64,000 nucleotides of DNA from Jacaranda mimosifolia (lineage: Eukaryota; Streptophyta; Magnoliopsida; Lamiales; Bignoniaceae), in assembly GCA_018894105.1 (NCBI GenBank), contig CM032121.1:39650230-39714229 (forward strand), given 5' to 3'. The notes beneath the pieces are model-generated. The model saw only the letters and a program-made list of their open reading frames with translations. It made no database searches and was not told the DNA's origin. How positions within the stretch are numbered: position 1 is the first letter of the stretch; every line of letters begins with the position of its first letter. Positions 26,289 to 37,713 of the stretch are shown piece by piece. A program made the position numbers and the translations under genes.

Positions 26289-28778
26289 GAAGGTTAATTA
26301 TTAAAAACTCTTATAGTAGAACATGACAGGCTTGCATGAAGAATGAGGAAAGGAAAAAGAAAAAAAAAAAAAGGAAAGATAAGCTGATTTTTCATTTATT
26401 TATTAATTTCTTTTTGGTGCATACATATGCATGTACATGCCACCCACATTAATTGTCCTCGTGCCATGCAGCGCCAATCATTTTTAGAGCTTTTTTGTGA
26501 AAATATTAGCATAAAAAGATATTAGCATATGTAAAGGCCATTTCTGTTTACTGCATGATATAGTTTTGCTCTTTTACTTAAAACAAAAATTAAAATATAA
26601 AACAATAATAAAACGAAACACCATACTCAAAGAGTATTTGTATTTATTTAAAAGATGTGAGTTATTTGGTAAATCCTGTCATTTTTGGGCCACCTCAAGT
26701 TTGGCCTATCTTTCTAATTTTACAATGTATATGATTTTTGTTTTTTTTCTTTAATGATAGTTCATGTGTTTTTCTTTTGCTATCAATGTGTATAAATTGT
26801 TTAGAAACTTATTATTTTGCCCAAATAACTTCTCAGGTAAAAGTAGATGTAGTCTATGGTGCAAATTTGGTTGCACATACATTATGTGAAGAATGTATAA
26901 ATGTATTTAATTTTAGCTGTTGAATTTAAAGTATGACATCATATCCTTTCATTTTGATGATAGTGGGCAACATAATAAAATAGTTGGCAACTTATTATTT
27001 TGCCCAAATAACTGCTCGGTAAAAGTATCGAACAACAAAAAACCTTTATAATCTAAGAGGAATAGTTTGTAGTTTTTTTTTTTTTAACCTTTCAAATTTA
27101 CATGTGCATAAACTATTATAACTATTATAAAAAACAGTCGCTACCTCAAATGGTGATATTTTTATAACTATTATAAATTTATTATTTAAAAATAATATAT
27201 GTAAAACGTGTCACTTTTTTTTATATAAAAATAAAAGAGTGTTCACCTTTGTATATATTGCAAAATTATTATTTATAAATGCAATATTCATTATTTATAA
27301 TATATATAGATAATATTATTAAGGAATAGGTTTATTTGTAATATATATGTATAATATATATATATTATACATATACGTGCACACGCATTGGAGGGTCAGC
27401 AAGAGTTTGGGGAGGCAAGATTAATGGTAGGATATATTTATTACATTTGATGGTGTTGCCAATTTGATTAGTGATACCTACCTTTTTTGGTTTTGTTTTG
27501 TTTTGTTTGTTTGTTTGTTTTTTATTACTTTTTATTTTATTTTGTTTATATTTTAATTCTATGTTTTAAAGTAATTTTTGAAAAGTTTGGAATTCAATCC
27601 AACTTTAAAAAATTTTATTTTAAATTTTATAATTAATTTTTTAGAAATTCAAAAATAGAATTAAATTTCTAAAAAAAAAGGTGTCGTTATTTGGGATAGC
27701 AACACCTTAATTCTTAATAATATATATAAATCATGTATGTATATGTATATATATTATATTATATATTTTGTTCTACTTTATTTGCTTGTAGATTTACGAT
27801 ACTGGATCCTATTGGAATAGGGTCCGGAGGGTCGTACCTACCGGATGGATTCCAACTAATGAAATCTTGCAATTTATTGTTTGATATCCTATGATCTAGT
27901 AGGGTCGTACCTGCTGGTTGGATCCCAATCAATGAAATTTTGCCATTTATTGTTTGATATGACTGTCTTCATGATGTTGACAATATATAAATAAATGTAA
28001 TGACTATATTATCCCCCTTCAAAAACTAAGTAATAAATGTTTCTTCTGATCAATTTAGAAATCATCGTAAATGGCAAGATTTCATTGATTGGGACCCATC
28101 CAATAGGTACTATCCTACTGGACCATAGGATATCAAACAATAAATGGTAATATTTCATTAGTTGGGATCCATCCGGTAGGTACGACCCTATCAGACCCTT
28201 TAGAATAGGGTTCGGTATCGTAAATTTACAAGTAAATAAAATAGAACAAAATATATTATATATTATATATACATATACATACATGGTTTATAGATATATG
28301 TTATTAACAATTAAGGTGGTGTTATCTCAGATAGCGACACATTTTTTTTTTCAAAAATTTAATTCTATTTTTGAATTTTTAAAATTTAAAATATAATTTT
28401 TTTAAGTTTGACTGAATTCCAATTTTTTCAAAAGTTACTTAAGACCATAAAATTAAAATATAAATAAAATAAAATATTATTAAAAAAAAAAAAAGAAGAA
28501 GGTAAAAGTGACACCTTCCTTTTAAATAATAAATTTATAATAGTTATAAAGGTATCACCACTTGAGGTAGCGATATCTTTGTATTTTATAGTAGTTTGAC
28601 AAATTTCAGTTAAATAAAGTACTAGGTTTAAATTCGTCTTTTTAACTTTAATTGTGTTCGTACCTCTTGTACAACTGTGATTTAATTTTACATAATTGAT
28701 GGTCTAGATTGGTCCCATAGGTACGACTCTAATCGAACCGTAGAAAGCCCCTAAAGAGTACTTTGTAACGACGTAAAA
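25430..28778. other. Intergenic region upstream of the DUF295 pseudogene
   Basis: The first part holds the GT14 3' flank. From about 26130 the sequence is the 5' flank shared with the second DUF295 copy (39.2-41.7 kb), with an (A)n(AT)n tract at about 26251-26288. Direct repeats of AACTTATTATTTTGCCCAAATAAC occur at 26806 and 26989. A foldback element fills 27119-28596. No gene seen. Confidence 0.55.
27119..28596. mobile_element. Foldback (long inverted repeat) element
   Basis: Two long arms are reverse complements around a centre near 28010-28050. The left arm is about 27119-27970 and the right arm about 28060-28596. Matching pairs include the outer GTCGCTACCTCAAATGGTGAT with ATCACCACTTGAGGTAGCGA, GGTGTCGTTATTTGGGATAG with CTCAGATAGCGACACAT, and ACCTACCGGATGGATTCCAA with GGATCCATCCGGTAGGT. 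Each arm also repeats the GGTCGTACCT motif. The left arm has an extra segment of about 240 bases (27235-27475). No transposase and no clean target duplication was found. Confidence 0.75.
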
Positions 28779-30160
28779 ATGGCTTCCTCCGTACTTCTCC
28801 CTTGGATTTCTCTAAACGCGGCTGCGGTCAGATCTACTAAGTATTCTTTGCGTGGTTGTGGTGCTCGGATGATCAGCACCATGAGCGTTTCAGATGATAA
28901 TTCAGTCTTTTACACATCAACTTTGCCTTCAAGAATCTCCCCTTCGCTTATGCTACCACCGACCTTCGACGGCTACATGGTTTATAAAATCTACAGCCTT
29001 GCCGAGAACAAAGTTCTAAGTGTCAACAAGAGAAGTGGTGCCGCTGACACCACCGCTACTGCTGCCACTGCTGTCGCTGGAAAATTCCCACACAAGGACT
29101 CTAAGTTGGTAGGACCGTCACACGGCTGGCTGATTTTGTTTAATCAGAAAAAACTCGATCTGTTTCTCTCTAATCCCCTCACTCGCAGTCACATTAAGCT
29201 TCCACCCATCCACACTTTACCTATCCTCGAATTGAATTTGAGCCACGGATGCGGATGCGTTTCCAAGGTCGTAATCTCCTGCTTTCCCGATGAAGAAAAC
29301 TGCCGTACGATAGTGTCCTTCGGTCCAACAAAGAGACTGGCTTTCTGCTGTCCCGGCCACGGCACCGAGTGGACTCTGATTGGCGATCCATATTCCGTGG
29401 ACAAGTTAGACGGCAAGAAGTCTACAAGGGAATACTAGGATTTTGCCTACTCCAGAAAACAAAATCTCTTCTTCTGCGTTACAAAATATGATGACTTCGA
29501 GGCTCGGGATCTGCGTGAACCTGGCTCTCCAAAGATGATTCCCTTGGCGAAAGAGGAGAAGTATAACCCCTGGGCCGCCGGTCCAACGAAGAAATGGAGC
29601 TCAAATCGTTATCCCACCAAGTTAACTTCCTCGTTGTCACGGAGCCTAATGATGAGTTCCTCCTCGTGAGGCGGCATGTGCTGGAAGGCGTACATCGGGA
29701 TGGGTCAATAATAAGCGAAGAAGAAGAATTAGTTTTTGATGTTCATCGTAAGCTAATAATCGAAGATGGATTAGATTATTATGTTGATAGTAAGGCCGAG
29801 AAAGTGATCTTCAAAAATTGTTTTCCGCATAAGGCAATGGGTTTCGATGTTTATAAATATGACCCGGATCTCGATTTGTTTTGGTACATGGATAGTTCCT
29901 TGGATGGTCTTGCGCTGTTTCTTGGTTACAACCATGGGTTTGCGGTGTTTGCGGGTGAGTTTCCTGAGTTGAAGCCCAACTCGGTTTACTTTACTGACAT
30001 AAGGGAGATGATTGCCAATGATGATTGTCCATATGGTGGCCATGATATTGGCATCTTTGATTATGAGAAGAAGATTTTCTCGCCCTGCTATTATCCCTGT
30101 GATGCCCAGAGCATAAAGAGGATTTTTCCGGCGCCTATGTGGTTCAGTCCAGTCCCATGA
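28779..30160 (+). pseudogene. DUF295 family protein, pseudogene (nonsense and frameshift)
   Basis: Broken paralogue of the intact DUF295 gene at 41739-43109, and close to it along the whole length. The start is intact and the N-terminus again looks like a targeting peptide. The frame is open for 219 residues, then meets TAG at 29436-29438, where the paralogue has AAG (Lys). A second lesion is one missing C near 29580 (GGCCGCCGG against GGCCGCCCGG), which shifts the frame. Beyond it the paralogous frame is open again and reaches the same C-terminus, ending at 30160. An extra Thr/Ala-rich stretch lies near residue 92. A truncated product of 219 residues could still be made, but it would lack the C-terminal half of the domain. 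Confidence 0.85.
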
Positions 30161-30489
30161 GACGATTTAACTGCTTTGGGATCAATTTGATTTGATTTAG
30201 CTTTTTTATTGTTTTATTTATGATGCATGGATTATTAATAATGTGAGTTTGATTTCTTTTTTTCATTTTGTTTTGTTCTAATAATGGAGTGAGTTAGAGT
30301 TTTACATGCATGCGATGGTGAAAATCAGTTTCCGTTCTGTTCGTTGCTTCTTGATCGAAGAGCTTTTGAAAATCATTCACAATTGACAACTGCACGCTAA
30401 AATTTGGAAACATTAATTTCAACATCAAGTGATGTTAGTTTATGAGTGATCTTTTGATGGCCAAAGGCGAATTGAGATTTTGAGTTGAT

Positions 30490-31433
30490 TTTCTCCTTTT
30501 GCTTTTTAAACCGAATCTCTACTGTTCCATCTTGTTTTTTGTGAAAAGAAGGCTCAGTAGATTGGATTGGTTTCGACTCCTTGGATGCTTGGTGGTTTTG
30601 CTCATAAGCCGTTATCCACGTCTCAGGGATCAACTTCTGCTACTCATCTTTTGGCAGTTGTCTGGGTACATAAGTACAACTGGGTATATGATTTGTATCA
30701 ACAGATATCAACAAGTCATCATCTGTATCTTGAGGAAAAGCAAAATCAATTGAGTGATTTTGTATTCTGTACACCATTTGATAGTGGAGTGATGCGGAGT
30801 ATGTGAGTATGGAAGGAATAGCTCCACAAATTTGAATTTGTAGCTTAAGTGCTGATTTTAAGCAAGGATTTGCTATTGGTATATTGAAATTAGGAAACAT
30901 AGTCACAAGGACCGTTCCAGCATTCAAAGTTGTTTGCACAGTACCAATACAAGTATGTTGATAATCTGAGGACCTTGTATCCAGTAATGCAATTCTGAAA
31001 GTTGTTGGAAGATTTTATCGCCTGTGTAATGTTAAAGCAAATCTAATGGCTCCAAAATGGATATGAGAATATCCTTCTGAAAGCCATAAATCAAGGAGAT
31101 GAGAAGGGAGCTCAATAGCTACCATTGCTCTTTTTCTGTTGCAGAAAGAAATTGTTGATCAAAAGATGAAGCTTGGACATATTCCTTGACTTGAATCTTG
31201 GAGGGACTAATGAGACTCTTAACTGTTTTGGCAAAGGAGGATTTTGGTTTGGAAAAAGCATTATAAGGATTGATAAGAGGAAGGTTTGTAAGATGATCCT
31301 TTTCATTTTCAGGTAGGTAGGTTATTTCATATAGAGAATCTATTTTAGAGGCATTGGATTGTCTAAATCTTGGACTAGGTGTAAGGGTAGATGAAGAAGA
31401 AAAGGTAGAGGGCCTGGGCAATAAACTATCCAT
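30490..31433 (-). pseudogene. Caulimovirid movement-protein region, minus-strand copy, truncated
   Basis: Minus-strand frames at 31119-31433, 30640-30939 and 30397-30633 line up with the movement-protein frames of the plus-strand copy (34804-36680). The N-terminus at 31433 is Ser/Thr/Pro-rich. The region is split by frameshifts between the frames, and similarity to the plus-strand copy stops near 30490. No intact product is expected. Confidence 0.75.
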
Positions 31434-31446
31434 GGCTTTGATACCA
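31434..31446 (-). other. tRNA-Met-type primer binding site, inverted copy
   Basis: On the minus strand it reads TGGTATCAAAGCC, one base off the plant initiator tRNA-Met complement used by caulimovirids. It lies directly before the movement-protein start of the left arm. Confidence 0.7.
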
Positions 31447-31785
31447 GCTAGGAGGCTAGTATCTTAACTAGGTATGACTCCGCCGAAAACAAGCTTAAAC
31501 TGTAGGCAACAAGGGCGTGTCCTTTTATATTAAGATACTGACTCCTTTTAGAATCAAAGCTAATCTGTAAATTTTTCTGATGTAGAGAATCATTTAAGAA
31601 GGCAATTGTAGAGCATACTCAATCTAAGACTTTGAGGATGGTAGATATAAGATGAAATGGATGTAAATACGAATATATGAGAAAATGATGAATATAAGAA
31701 AAAAAATAAAAAAGATGTATAAGAACATTATATTGTAATATTTGGGATTCCAACCAGTTCTGCCTTTACAAACAAGTTAATTCCC

Positions 31786-31794
31786 CTTATATAA
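31786..31794 (-). promoter_or_regulatory. TATA box of the inverted viral promoter
   Basis: The minus strand reads CTTTATATAAGGGG, the counterpart of TATATAAG at 34427 in the right arm. It would drive transcription leftwards into the movement-protein remnant. Confidence 0.55.
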
Positions 31795-32143
31795 AGGGAA
31801 ATCTGACATTGTTTTAGTATACTAGACCTATATAGTATAATTATTTTACAGACAGATTTGGATCTAAGCACATTCAAGCAGTACAATTACTTTTGAGAAA
31901 CGGGTCTAACAAGGACAATAATACAACAATATAGACAGAAATTTTAACAAAGTAAAAAACCATAGTACAATAATTAAACGCACTTTTTATCTAGTTCACA
32001 CTAAGTCAAAAAGCTTGGTGGGTGTGGGAGTTTCGACAAACGAATTTTTCGGTTCAACAGCTAATCCAGTTGTTTGCCACCACTGGCTATCGATTTCATA
32101 TGGGTCCTGTGAATCAATCATCATATCCTCTTCTATCTTTTGC

Positions 32144-33050
32144 ATTCCGAATGCTCATTTCCAATGGACTGTCATACCATTTGGTCTCAAAATAGCTCCA
32201 TCTCTCTTCCAAAAGGCTATGGTCAGAATCTTCAAACCTTTGTTCCCAATGCATTGATCTACATAGATGATATACTTCTTTTCTTTGAAGATATCAAGAC
32301 ACATTCCTATTTCTTGCATCAATTTGAAGAATTGGTTCGAAGTTATGGTATTATGCTTTCTGAAAAGAAAATGCTAATCTCTCAAAAGGAAATTGATTTC
32401 CTTGGAATGCATAGTAACGATGGGCAATATACTCTTCAACCACATATTGCTCACGAATTGTTGAAATTTCCTGATGATTTAGATTCTAAACAGTAGATTC
32501 AACAGTTCCTTGCAGTTATTAATTATGCAGCAGATTTCATCCTAAGATTAGCATCAATAATAAGACCTTTACAGGACATGTTAAAGAAGAATCCTCCAGA
32601 ATGGTCTTATGCACAAAGAAAAGCTATTACAACTATGAAGGCTTTAATCCAGAAGTTACCCCCGTTGCAGATTCTTTCTGATGGGGAAAGAATCCTACAC
32701 ACGGATGCCAGTGAATCCTTTTGGGCAGCAATCCTCCTTGAAGAAAAGGATGGAAAAAGAAATGTATGTGGATACAAAAGTGGATCGTTCAAGCCTTCAG
32801 AACAATATTATCATTCCACTTAGAAGGAAATCTTAGCTGTCAAAAGAGGTATTGAAAAGTTTTAATTTCATCTTATTGGGCATCACTTTTTTGTAGAGAT
32901 GGATATGAATGCCTTGCCAATGATGCTGAGTTTTAAACCTAATATTGTTCCTTCCAGACAATTACTCAGGTGGTCAGAATGGTTTTCTCAGTATTTTTTC
33001 AGTGTGAATTATATCAAAGGAAAAAATAATGTGCTTGAAGATTTCCTTTC
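32144..33050 (+). pseudogene. Caulimovirid reverse transcriptase and RNase H region, broken
   Basis: The RT active-site box YIDD is read at about 32260, preceded by the usual FGL-type block and followed by a connection and an RNase H region with an HTDAS motif near 32698. Breaks seen: a frame change between about 32230 and 32260, TAG at 32494-32496, TAG at 32821-32823 and TAA near 32862. The upstream finger part and the protease are missing at the junction near 32143, so the region cannot make an enzyme. Confidence 0.85.
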
Positions 33051-34220
33051 CCAGCCCAAACTTTGTGAACTTCCCAGAAAGCACATCCCCATTATTTGTA
33101 TGCTTTCTTCCTTAGCCACATCAAAAATCTCATCCACCCATGAATTTCCGCTTGATAGCCTACCTCTTGAACTCCATGATCTCATCAAAACCAGAACTCT
33201 CCAGTCCAGAGCTAAAGAACTTATGTTGAAATATCAATCCCTCACAGTAAGAAAATCTGGTCTTCATACTTTTGGAGGCTTAGGATTTCATCCTGATTAT
33301 CCGTTCTTTACATTGTTTAGTGTTTCTACACCATTTCATCTTATGTTTTCTAAGGAATTATTATGCATGATTTGGTACTTGCTTGAACAATGGAAGACCG
33401 TTGTGGAATTTCCCATTGAATAGTCTATCAAATGGATTGCAGAACTACACAGTGGATAGTTTGATGATTATGACAATAATCCTTGTGCTAGAACATTTCT
33501 AGAATGGTTTTATCCATTATCTACTTGGATGAGAATGTTCAAGGTTCTCCATCTTCAACAAATCGGCAAAACAAACCAAGGGATTTTTGTCATTTTTATT
33601 TTATCTAGGCAAAGTTCTCCTCATATCCACAATTTACCATATTTCTATTTAGTTCAAGAATATAGTGTTTTTCCTTATCTTCTCAATAAGGAATTTTATG
33701 AGCACGGAAAGGATATAAGAGAATTTCAGAGGAAAATGGCAGAACAAAATTCGATCATCCACAACAAATTTGGCCAAAATTTGAAGATGATGCTCCATGG
33801 GAGAAATTGCCGATTGACTATGCAATTCAGCTTTAGAATGATGCTAGAGCCTATTTTGAACAATTTTATACTGAAACCAAAAAGGCTACATCAGATTCGA
33901 TGTGGGGAATTTCCAATACTTATTTTCAGTTTGACTGGAATTCACTTGCTCAAAATAAATCTGTTCAGAGTTCAGCTGCTACAACAACCTGTTTATCTTC
34001 ATTATTGATCCCAGATTTGCTACCTCAACTCAATAACAAAGGAAAAGAAAAGGTAGAAGCGGATATGATGATTGATTCACAGGACCCATATGAAGTTGAT
34101 AGCCAGTGGTGGCAAACAGCTAGATTAGCTGTTGAATCGAAAATTTTGCTTGTCCAAACTCCCACACATGATAATTCATCAATTGTGTTTGGCTTATACC
34201 CACTAGGCTTTTTGACTTAG
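33050..34220 (+). pseudogene. Viral region downstream of RNase H, broken
   Basis: Open fragments lie at 32899-33423, 33529-34008 and 33900-34220 in different frames. They follow the RNase H remnant and end just before the viral intergenic region (TGACTTAGTGTGAACTAG at about 34215). The reverse complement of the last 150 bases recurs in the left arm. No function can be assigned. Confidence 0.6.
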
Positions 34221-34786
34221 TGTGAACTAGATAAAAAGTGTGTTTAATTATTATACTATGGTTTTTACTTTGTTAAAATTTCTGTCTATATTGTTGTATT
34301 ATTGTCCTTGTTGGACCCGTTTGTCAAAAGTAATTGTACTGCTTGATTGTGTGTAGGTCCAAGCCTGTCTGTAAAATAATTGTACTATGTAGGACCAGTG
34401 TACTAAAACAGTGTTGGATTTTCCTCTATATAAGGGGAATTAACTTGATTGTAAGGGCAGAACTGGTTGGAATCCCAAATATTACAATATAATGTTCTTG
34501 GCCATCTTTTTTATTTTCTTCCTTATATTCATCCTTTTCTCATATATTCATATTTACATCTGTTTTATCTTATATCTACTATCCTCAAAGTCTTAAATTG
34601 AATATGCTATGCAGTTGCCTTTTTAAAGGATCCTCTGCATCAGAAAAATTTACAGATTAGCTTTGATCCTGAAATGAGTCAGTATCTTAACATAAAAGGA
34701 CACGCCCTTGTTGCCCACAGTTGAGGCTTGTTTCCGGCGGAGTCATACCTTGTTAAAATACTAGCCTCCTAGCTGGTATCAAAGCC
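34220..34786 (+). promoter_or_regulatory. Caulimovirid intergenic region with promoter and primer site
   Basis: TATATAAG lies at 34427-34434, and a plant tRNA-Met-type primer site TGGTATCAAAGCC at 34774-34786, directly before the movement-protein start. The whole block recurs inverted at about 31434-31999, which supports it as one viral unit. Confidence 0.75.
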
Positions 34787-36680
34787 ATGGAAGTTTACTA
34801 CCCATGCCCTCTACTTCTTCTTCTTCATCTACCTTTACACTTAGTCCGAGCTTTAGACAATCCTATGCCTCTAAAATAGATTCTCTATATGAAATAACCT
34901 ACCTACCTGAAAATGAAAAGGTTCCTCTAACAAACCTTCCTCTTATCAATCCTTATAATACTTTTTCCAAACAAAAATCCTCCTTTGCCAAAACAGTTAA
35001 GAGTCTCATTAGTCCCTCCAAGATTCAAGTCAAGGAATATGTCCAAGCTTCATCTTTTGATCAACACTTTCTTCCTGCAACAGAAAAAGAGCAGATGGTA
35101 GCTATTGAGCTCTCTTCTCATCTCCCTGATTTATGGCTTTCAGAAGGATATTCTCATATCCATTTTGGAGCCATTAGATTTGCTTGAACATTATATGGGC
35201 GAAAAGGTCTTCCAACAACCTCTAGAATTGCATTACGGGATACAAGGTTCTCAAATTATCAACATGCTTGTATTGGCACCAGTGTTTGAAAAATCTGGCC
35301 ATTCATTGAAACAAAAAATTTACCGGTTCACAGTTCACTGGTTCAACCGTTGGTCAAACCGCAATTGAACTGTAACGTCATAATTATGAAATATATATTT
35401 ATATTATATATATTACTTAAAAATTAATAAAATATCAAAATATAAAACATAAAGAGCTTAAATGATATTGTTTAATATTATAATCCAAATTTCACAATTC
35501 ATATTATAAATGATCACAATAATTTAAATATATCAAGTTTAAAGTTGAGAGTGTGTAAGTTAATTCTAAACTCTAAATTAAGGCTTTTTATTTTTTATTT
35601 TTAGATACCTTGTGAAGTGTACATTAACCTTCAAACTTTATACTTAGACAAAAAATTTTTTTTTTTAAAGAAATAATTTTATTAAAAATTAAAGGGAAAA
35701 ATCAATCTGGTTCAATTGAACCGTGAATGGTTCACCGATCTGATTGGCCGGTTTAAACGATTTTTACAAAATATGATATTTTTTTATTTTTTTGAATTTT
35801 TGAGAAAATCGGACCAATTCACCGGCCAGTTGACCGTTCGACCGGTCAAACCGGCTAGTTCGATTTGATTTTTTAAACAGTGATTGGCACTGTGCAAACA
35901 ACGTTGAATGTTGGAACGGACCTTGTGACTATGTTTCCTAATTTTAATATGCCAATAGCAAATCCTTGCTTAAGATCAGCACTTAATCTACAAATTCAGA
36001 TTTGTGGAGTTGTTCCTTCCGCACTCACAGACTCCACAACACTCCACTATTTGATGGTGTACATGATACAAAATCACTCAATTGATTTTGTTTTTCCTCA
36101 AGAAATAGATGATGCTTTGTTGATATTTGTTGACACAAATCATATACCCAGTTGTACTTATGTACCTAGACAACTGCCAAAAGATGAGTTGCAGAAGCTG
36201 ATCCCTAAGACGTGGATAACAACTTATGAGCAAAATCACCAAGCATCCAATGAGTCGAAACCAATCCAATCTACTAAGCCTTCTTTTCACAAAAAACAAG
36301 AAGGAACAATAGAGATTCGATTTAAAAGGCAAAAGGAGAAAATCGGTGTCCCCAATTGCTTTAATCCTATGTATACTATTGAATTTACTATACCAATTAG
36401 TGGGTTTGATGATAATGGATCTCCAATTTATGAAGAAGCTGAAAGAGAAGACATTCCTAGAAATAGAACTTTAAGAATTTCTAGGGATGAGCCATATGTT
36501 GATGCACTGGGACAACCCTCTGGAAAATTTGATTACTTGGTGAAATACACTCCTCCGTCACCAACTCCATGGTCGACAACTCATTCAGGATGGGGTGATG
36601 ATGATTCCTCTCACCAAGATCCACAACAAATTATGATGTTTGGAGCTTCTTCCCCCCCAACAAACAAATTTTCCTCCTGA
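34787..36680 (+). pseudogene. Caulimovirid movement-protein region, plus-strand copy, interrupted
   Basis: Family-typical movement-protein sequence in frames at 34804-35187, 35105-35368 and 35880-36680. Compared with the inverted copy, one base is missing just after the start codon at 34787. A frame change lies near 35187, and a 603-base hAT MITE interrupts it at 35280-35882. The last part (after about 36345) has no counterpart in the left arm and may belong to the following viral domain. Confidence 0.8.
35280..35882. mobile_element. hAT-type MITE inserted in the viral movement-protein region
   Basis: Ends are CAGTGTTTGAAAAATC and GATTTTTTAAACAGTG (14 of 16 match as inverted repeats). A perfect 8-base target duplication, ATTGGCAC, stands at 35272-35279 and 35883-35890. 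The inverted viral copy (about 30940-30960) keeps the empty site, so the borders are exact. The inside has ACCGGTTCA / GGTTCAACCG motifs and no coding capacity. A related element lies at 56721-57346. Confidence 0.92.
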
Positions 36681-37195
36681 AGAAGTACAAACTTCTGATT
36701 TCAAACATTCGTGGAAGATAAAAAAACCCAACATCCAGAAATTTAGATGGATCATTAGTTAAAATCATTGTTGCTAAAGCAACTCTTAATTGGCAATAAG
36801 AGAATGCTGTTGCGCAAAATCATATGTTACAAAAGATTGCCAAGAGTCGAGAAAGAATCGAAGCAAAAATGGATGGTCAATTAGCAATATTAATCTAATC
36901 TTTAAGAGAAAAGATTGATAATGTTCATCATGATATTCTGAGACTCATTCACAGTTCACAACCATTCCATCACAAAGAACAGGAAATAATGTCTTTGAAG
37001 ACCCAATTAAGATCTTTTGAAGATCAGTATCAAAGAGATTCTATTTGGAGTAAACCAGAACCCTTAGTATCAGCATATCCGATGGTTTCTCAACCCCTCC
37101 ATGGATTGGACAATTTCAAAAAGATGTTTGGGGATTCATCCTTGTTCTTCTCCCAGAAGAATATAGGAAAAAAAGCAAAAATCATAATACAATAA
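36680..37195 (+). pseudogene. Viral region after the movement protein, broken
   Basis: Non-continuous coding-like sequence follows the 36680 stop. A frame at 36989-37195 is rich in Gln and Ser. Its place between movement protein and protease would suit a capsid region, but no zinc-knuckle motif was found, so this stays a positional guess. Confidence 0.4.
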
Positions 37196-37211
37196 TTAAA
37201 CACACTTTTTA
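37172..37211 (-). repeat. Small inverted scrap of the viral intergenic region
   Basis: ATAATACAATAATTAAACAC and CACTTTTTATC repeat the reverse complement of 34225-34262. It marks the right edge of the viral locus and another rearrangement join. Confidence 0.7.
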
Positions 37212-37713
37212 TCGTAACACTCAGTATCTCTAAATATTTAAATTATTAAAAACATTAGGGTAATATTTGGTTATGAATTATGTGTTTTGGATTATGTATT
37301 TTTGGAGAATGAGTTTTGGAAGTGGGGTTGGAGAATGAAATTTGTGTTGAGAAATGTAATGTATGTTTTTTTATGTTTTGGAAATAGTAAGAAAATTATT
37401 TTGGGAAATTTTGGTATTGTTTATGTTTTGGGAGGAGACAAATTCTACTGTAGCAATCCAATCAATGCTTTTTTGTTGGATTTTTGGGGTAAAAATGAAA
37501 TTGAGTGATGTTTTTATTGTTAAAATAATAAAAAAATATGTATGATGTATATATATAATATATGTATGTACATATTGAAAAATGAGGAAGTTTTGGGGAT
37601 AATGAAAGACAGAAGAGGGTATTTTGAAATTTTTAATTTAACATTTTGAAGGGAAATTTTTTGTATGTTTGGTTACATTTTAGGGTTCAGGGTTTAGGGT
37701 TTAGGAATGTTGA

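Larger units (their letters stand above)
26130..30330 (+). repeat. Segmental duplication, copy 1 (pseudogene copy)
   Basis: Matches 39200-43300 in the same orientation. Shared landmarks are GGTGAAACA near the start, TAGTTATTA/TTAATTATTA with AACTCTTATA, AAGCTGATTTTTCATTTATTTA, CACCAATCATTTTTAGA-like, TTTTTCTTTTGCTATCA, the whole DUF295 frame, and GACGATTTAA with TACATGCATGC after the stop. This copy alone has the foldback element at 27119-28596. It lacks the two SINEs and the solo LTR of copy 2. Confidence 0.8.
30490..32143 (-). repeat. Left arm of viral inverted repeat
   Basis: Reverse complement of about 34045-36340 once the MITE at 35280-35882 is left out. The arm covers the 3' end of the viral downstream region, the intergenic region and most of the movement-protein region. 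Similarity to the right arm runs on past 31999 (CTAGTTCACACTAAGTCAAAAAGC) to about 32143, where it switches to plus-strand reverse transcriptase sequence. Confidence 0.85.
30490..37211. mobile_element. Endogenous caulimovirid (pararetrovirus) locus, rearranged and decayed
   Basis: Old integrated copies of a plant DNA pararetrovirus. From left to right: an inverted arm holding movement-protein and intergenic sequence (30490 to about 32143, minus), a plus-strand block with reverse transcriptase, RNase H and a downstream region (about 32144-34220), the intergenic region with promoter and primer site (34220-34790), a movement-protein region (34787-36345) cut by a MITE, a region with capsid-like position (36345-37165), and an inverted scrap of the intergenic region (about 37172-37211). 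The 32144-36680 order is that of the end of one viral genome followed by the start of the next, as expected for tandem or circular templates. Many stops and frameshifts break it. A region after RNase H is compatible with Florendovirus, but the genus is not proven. Confidence 0.88.

Noticed and set aside
32015..32143. Apparent start of the viral RT frame at 32015
   Set aside because: This part is the reverse complement of 34045-34200, so the frame only becomes RT after the join near 32143.
37677..37705. Telomere-like run (TTTTAGGGTTCAGGGTTTAGGGTTTAGG in pieces)
   Set aside because: Only about three worn units beside MITE ends; too short to claim an interstitial telomere or teloboxes.
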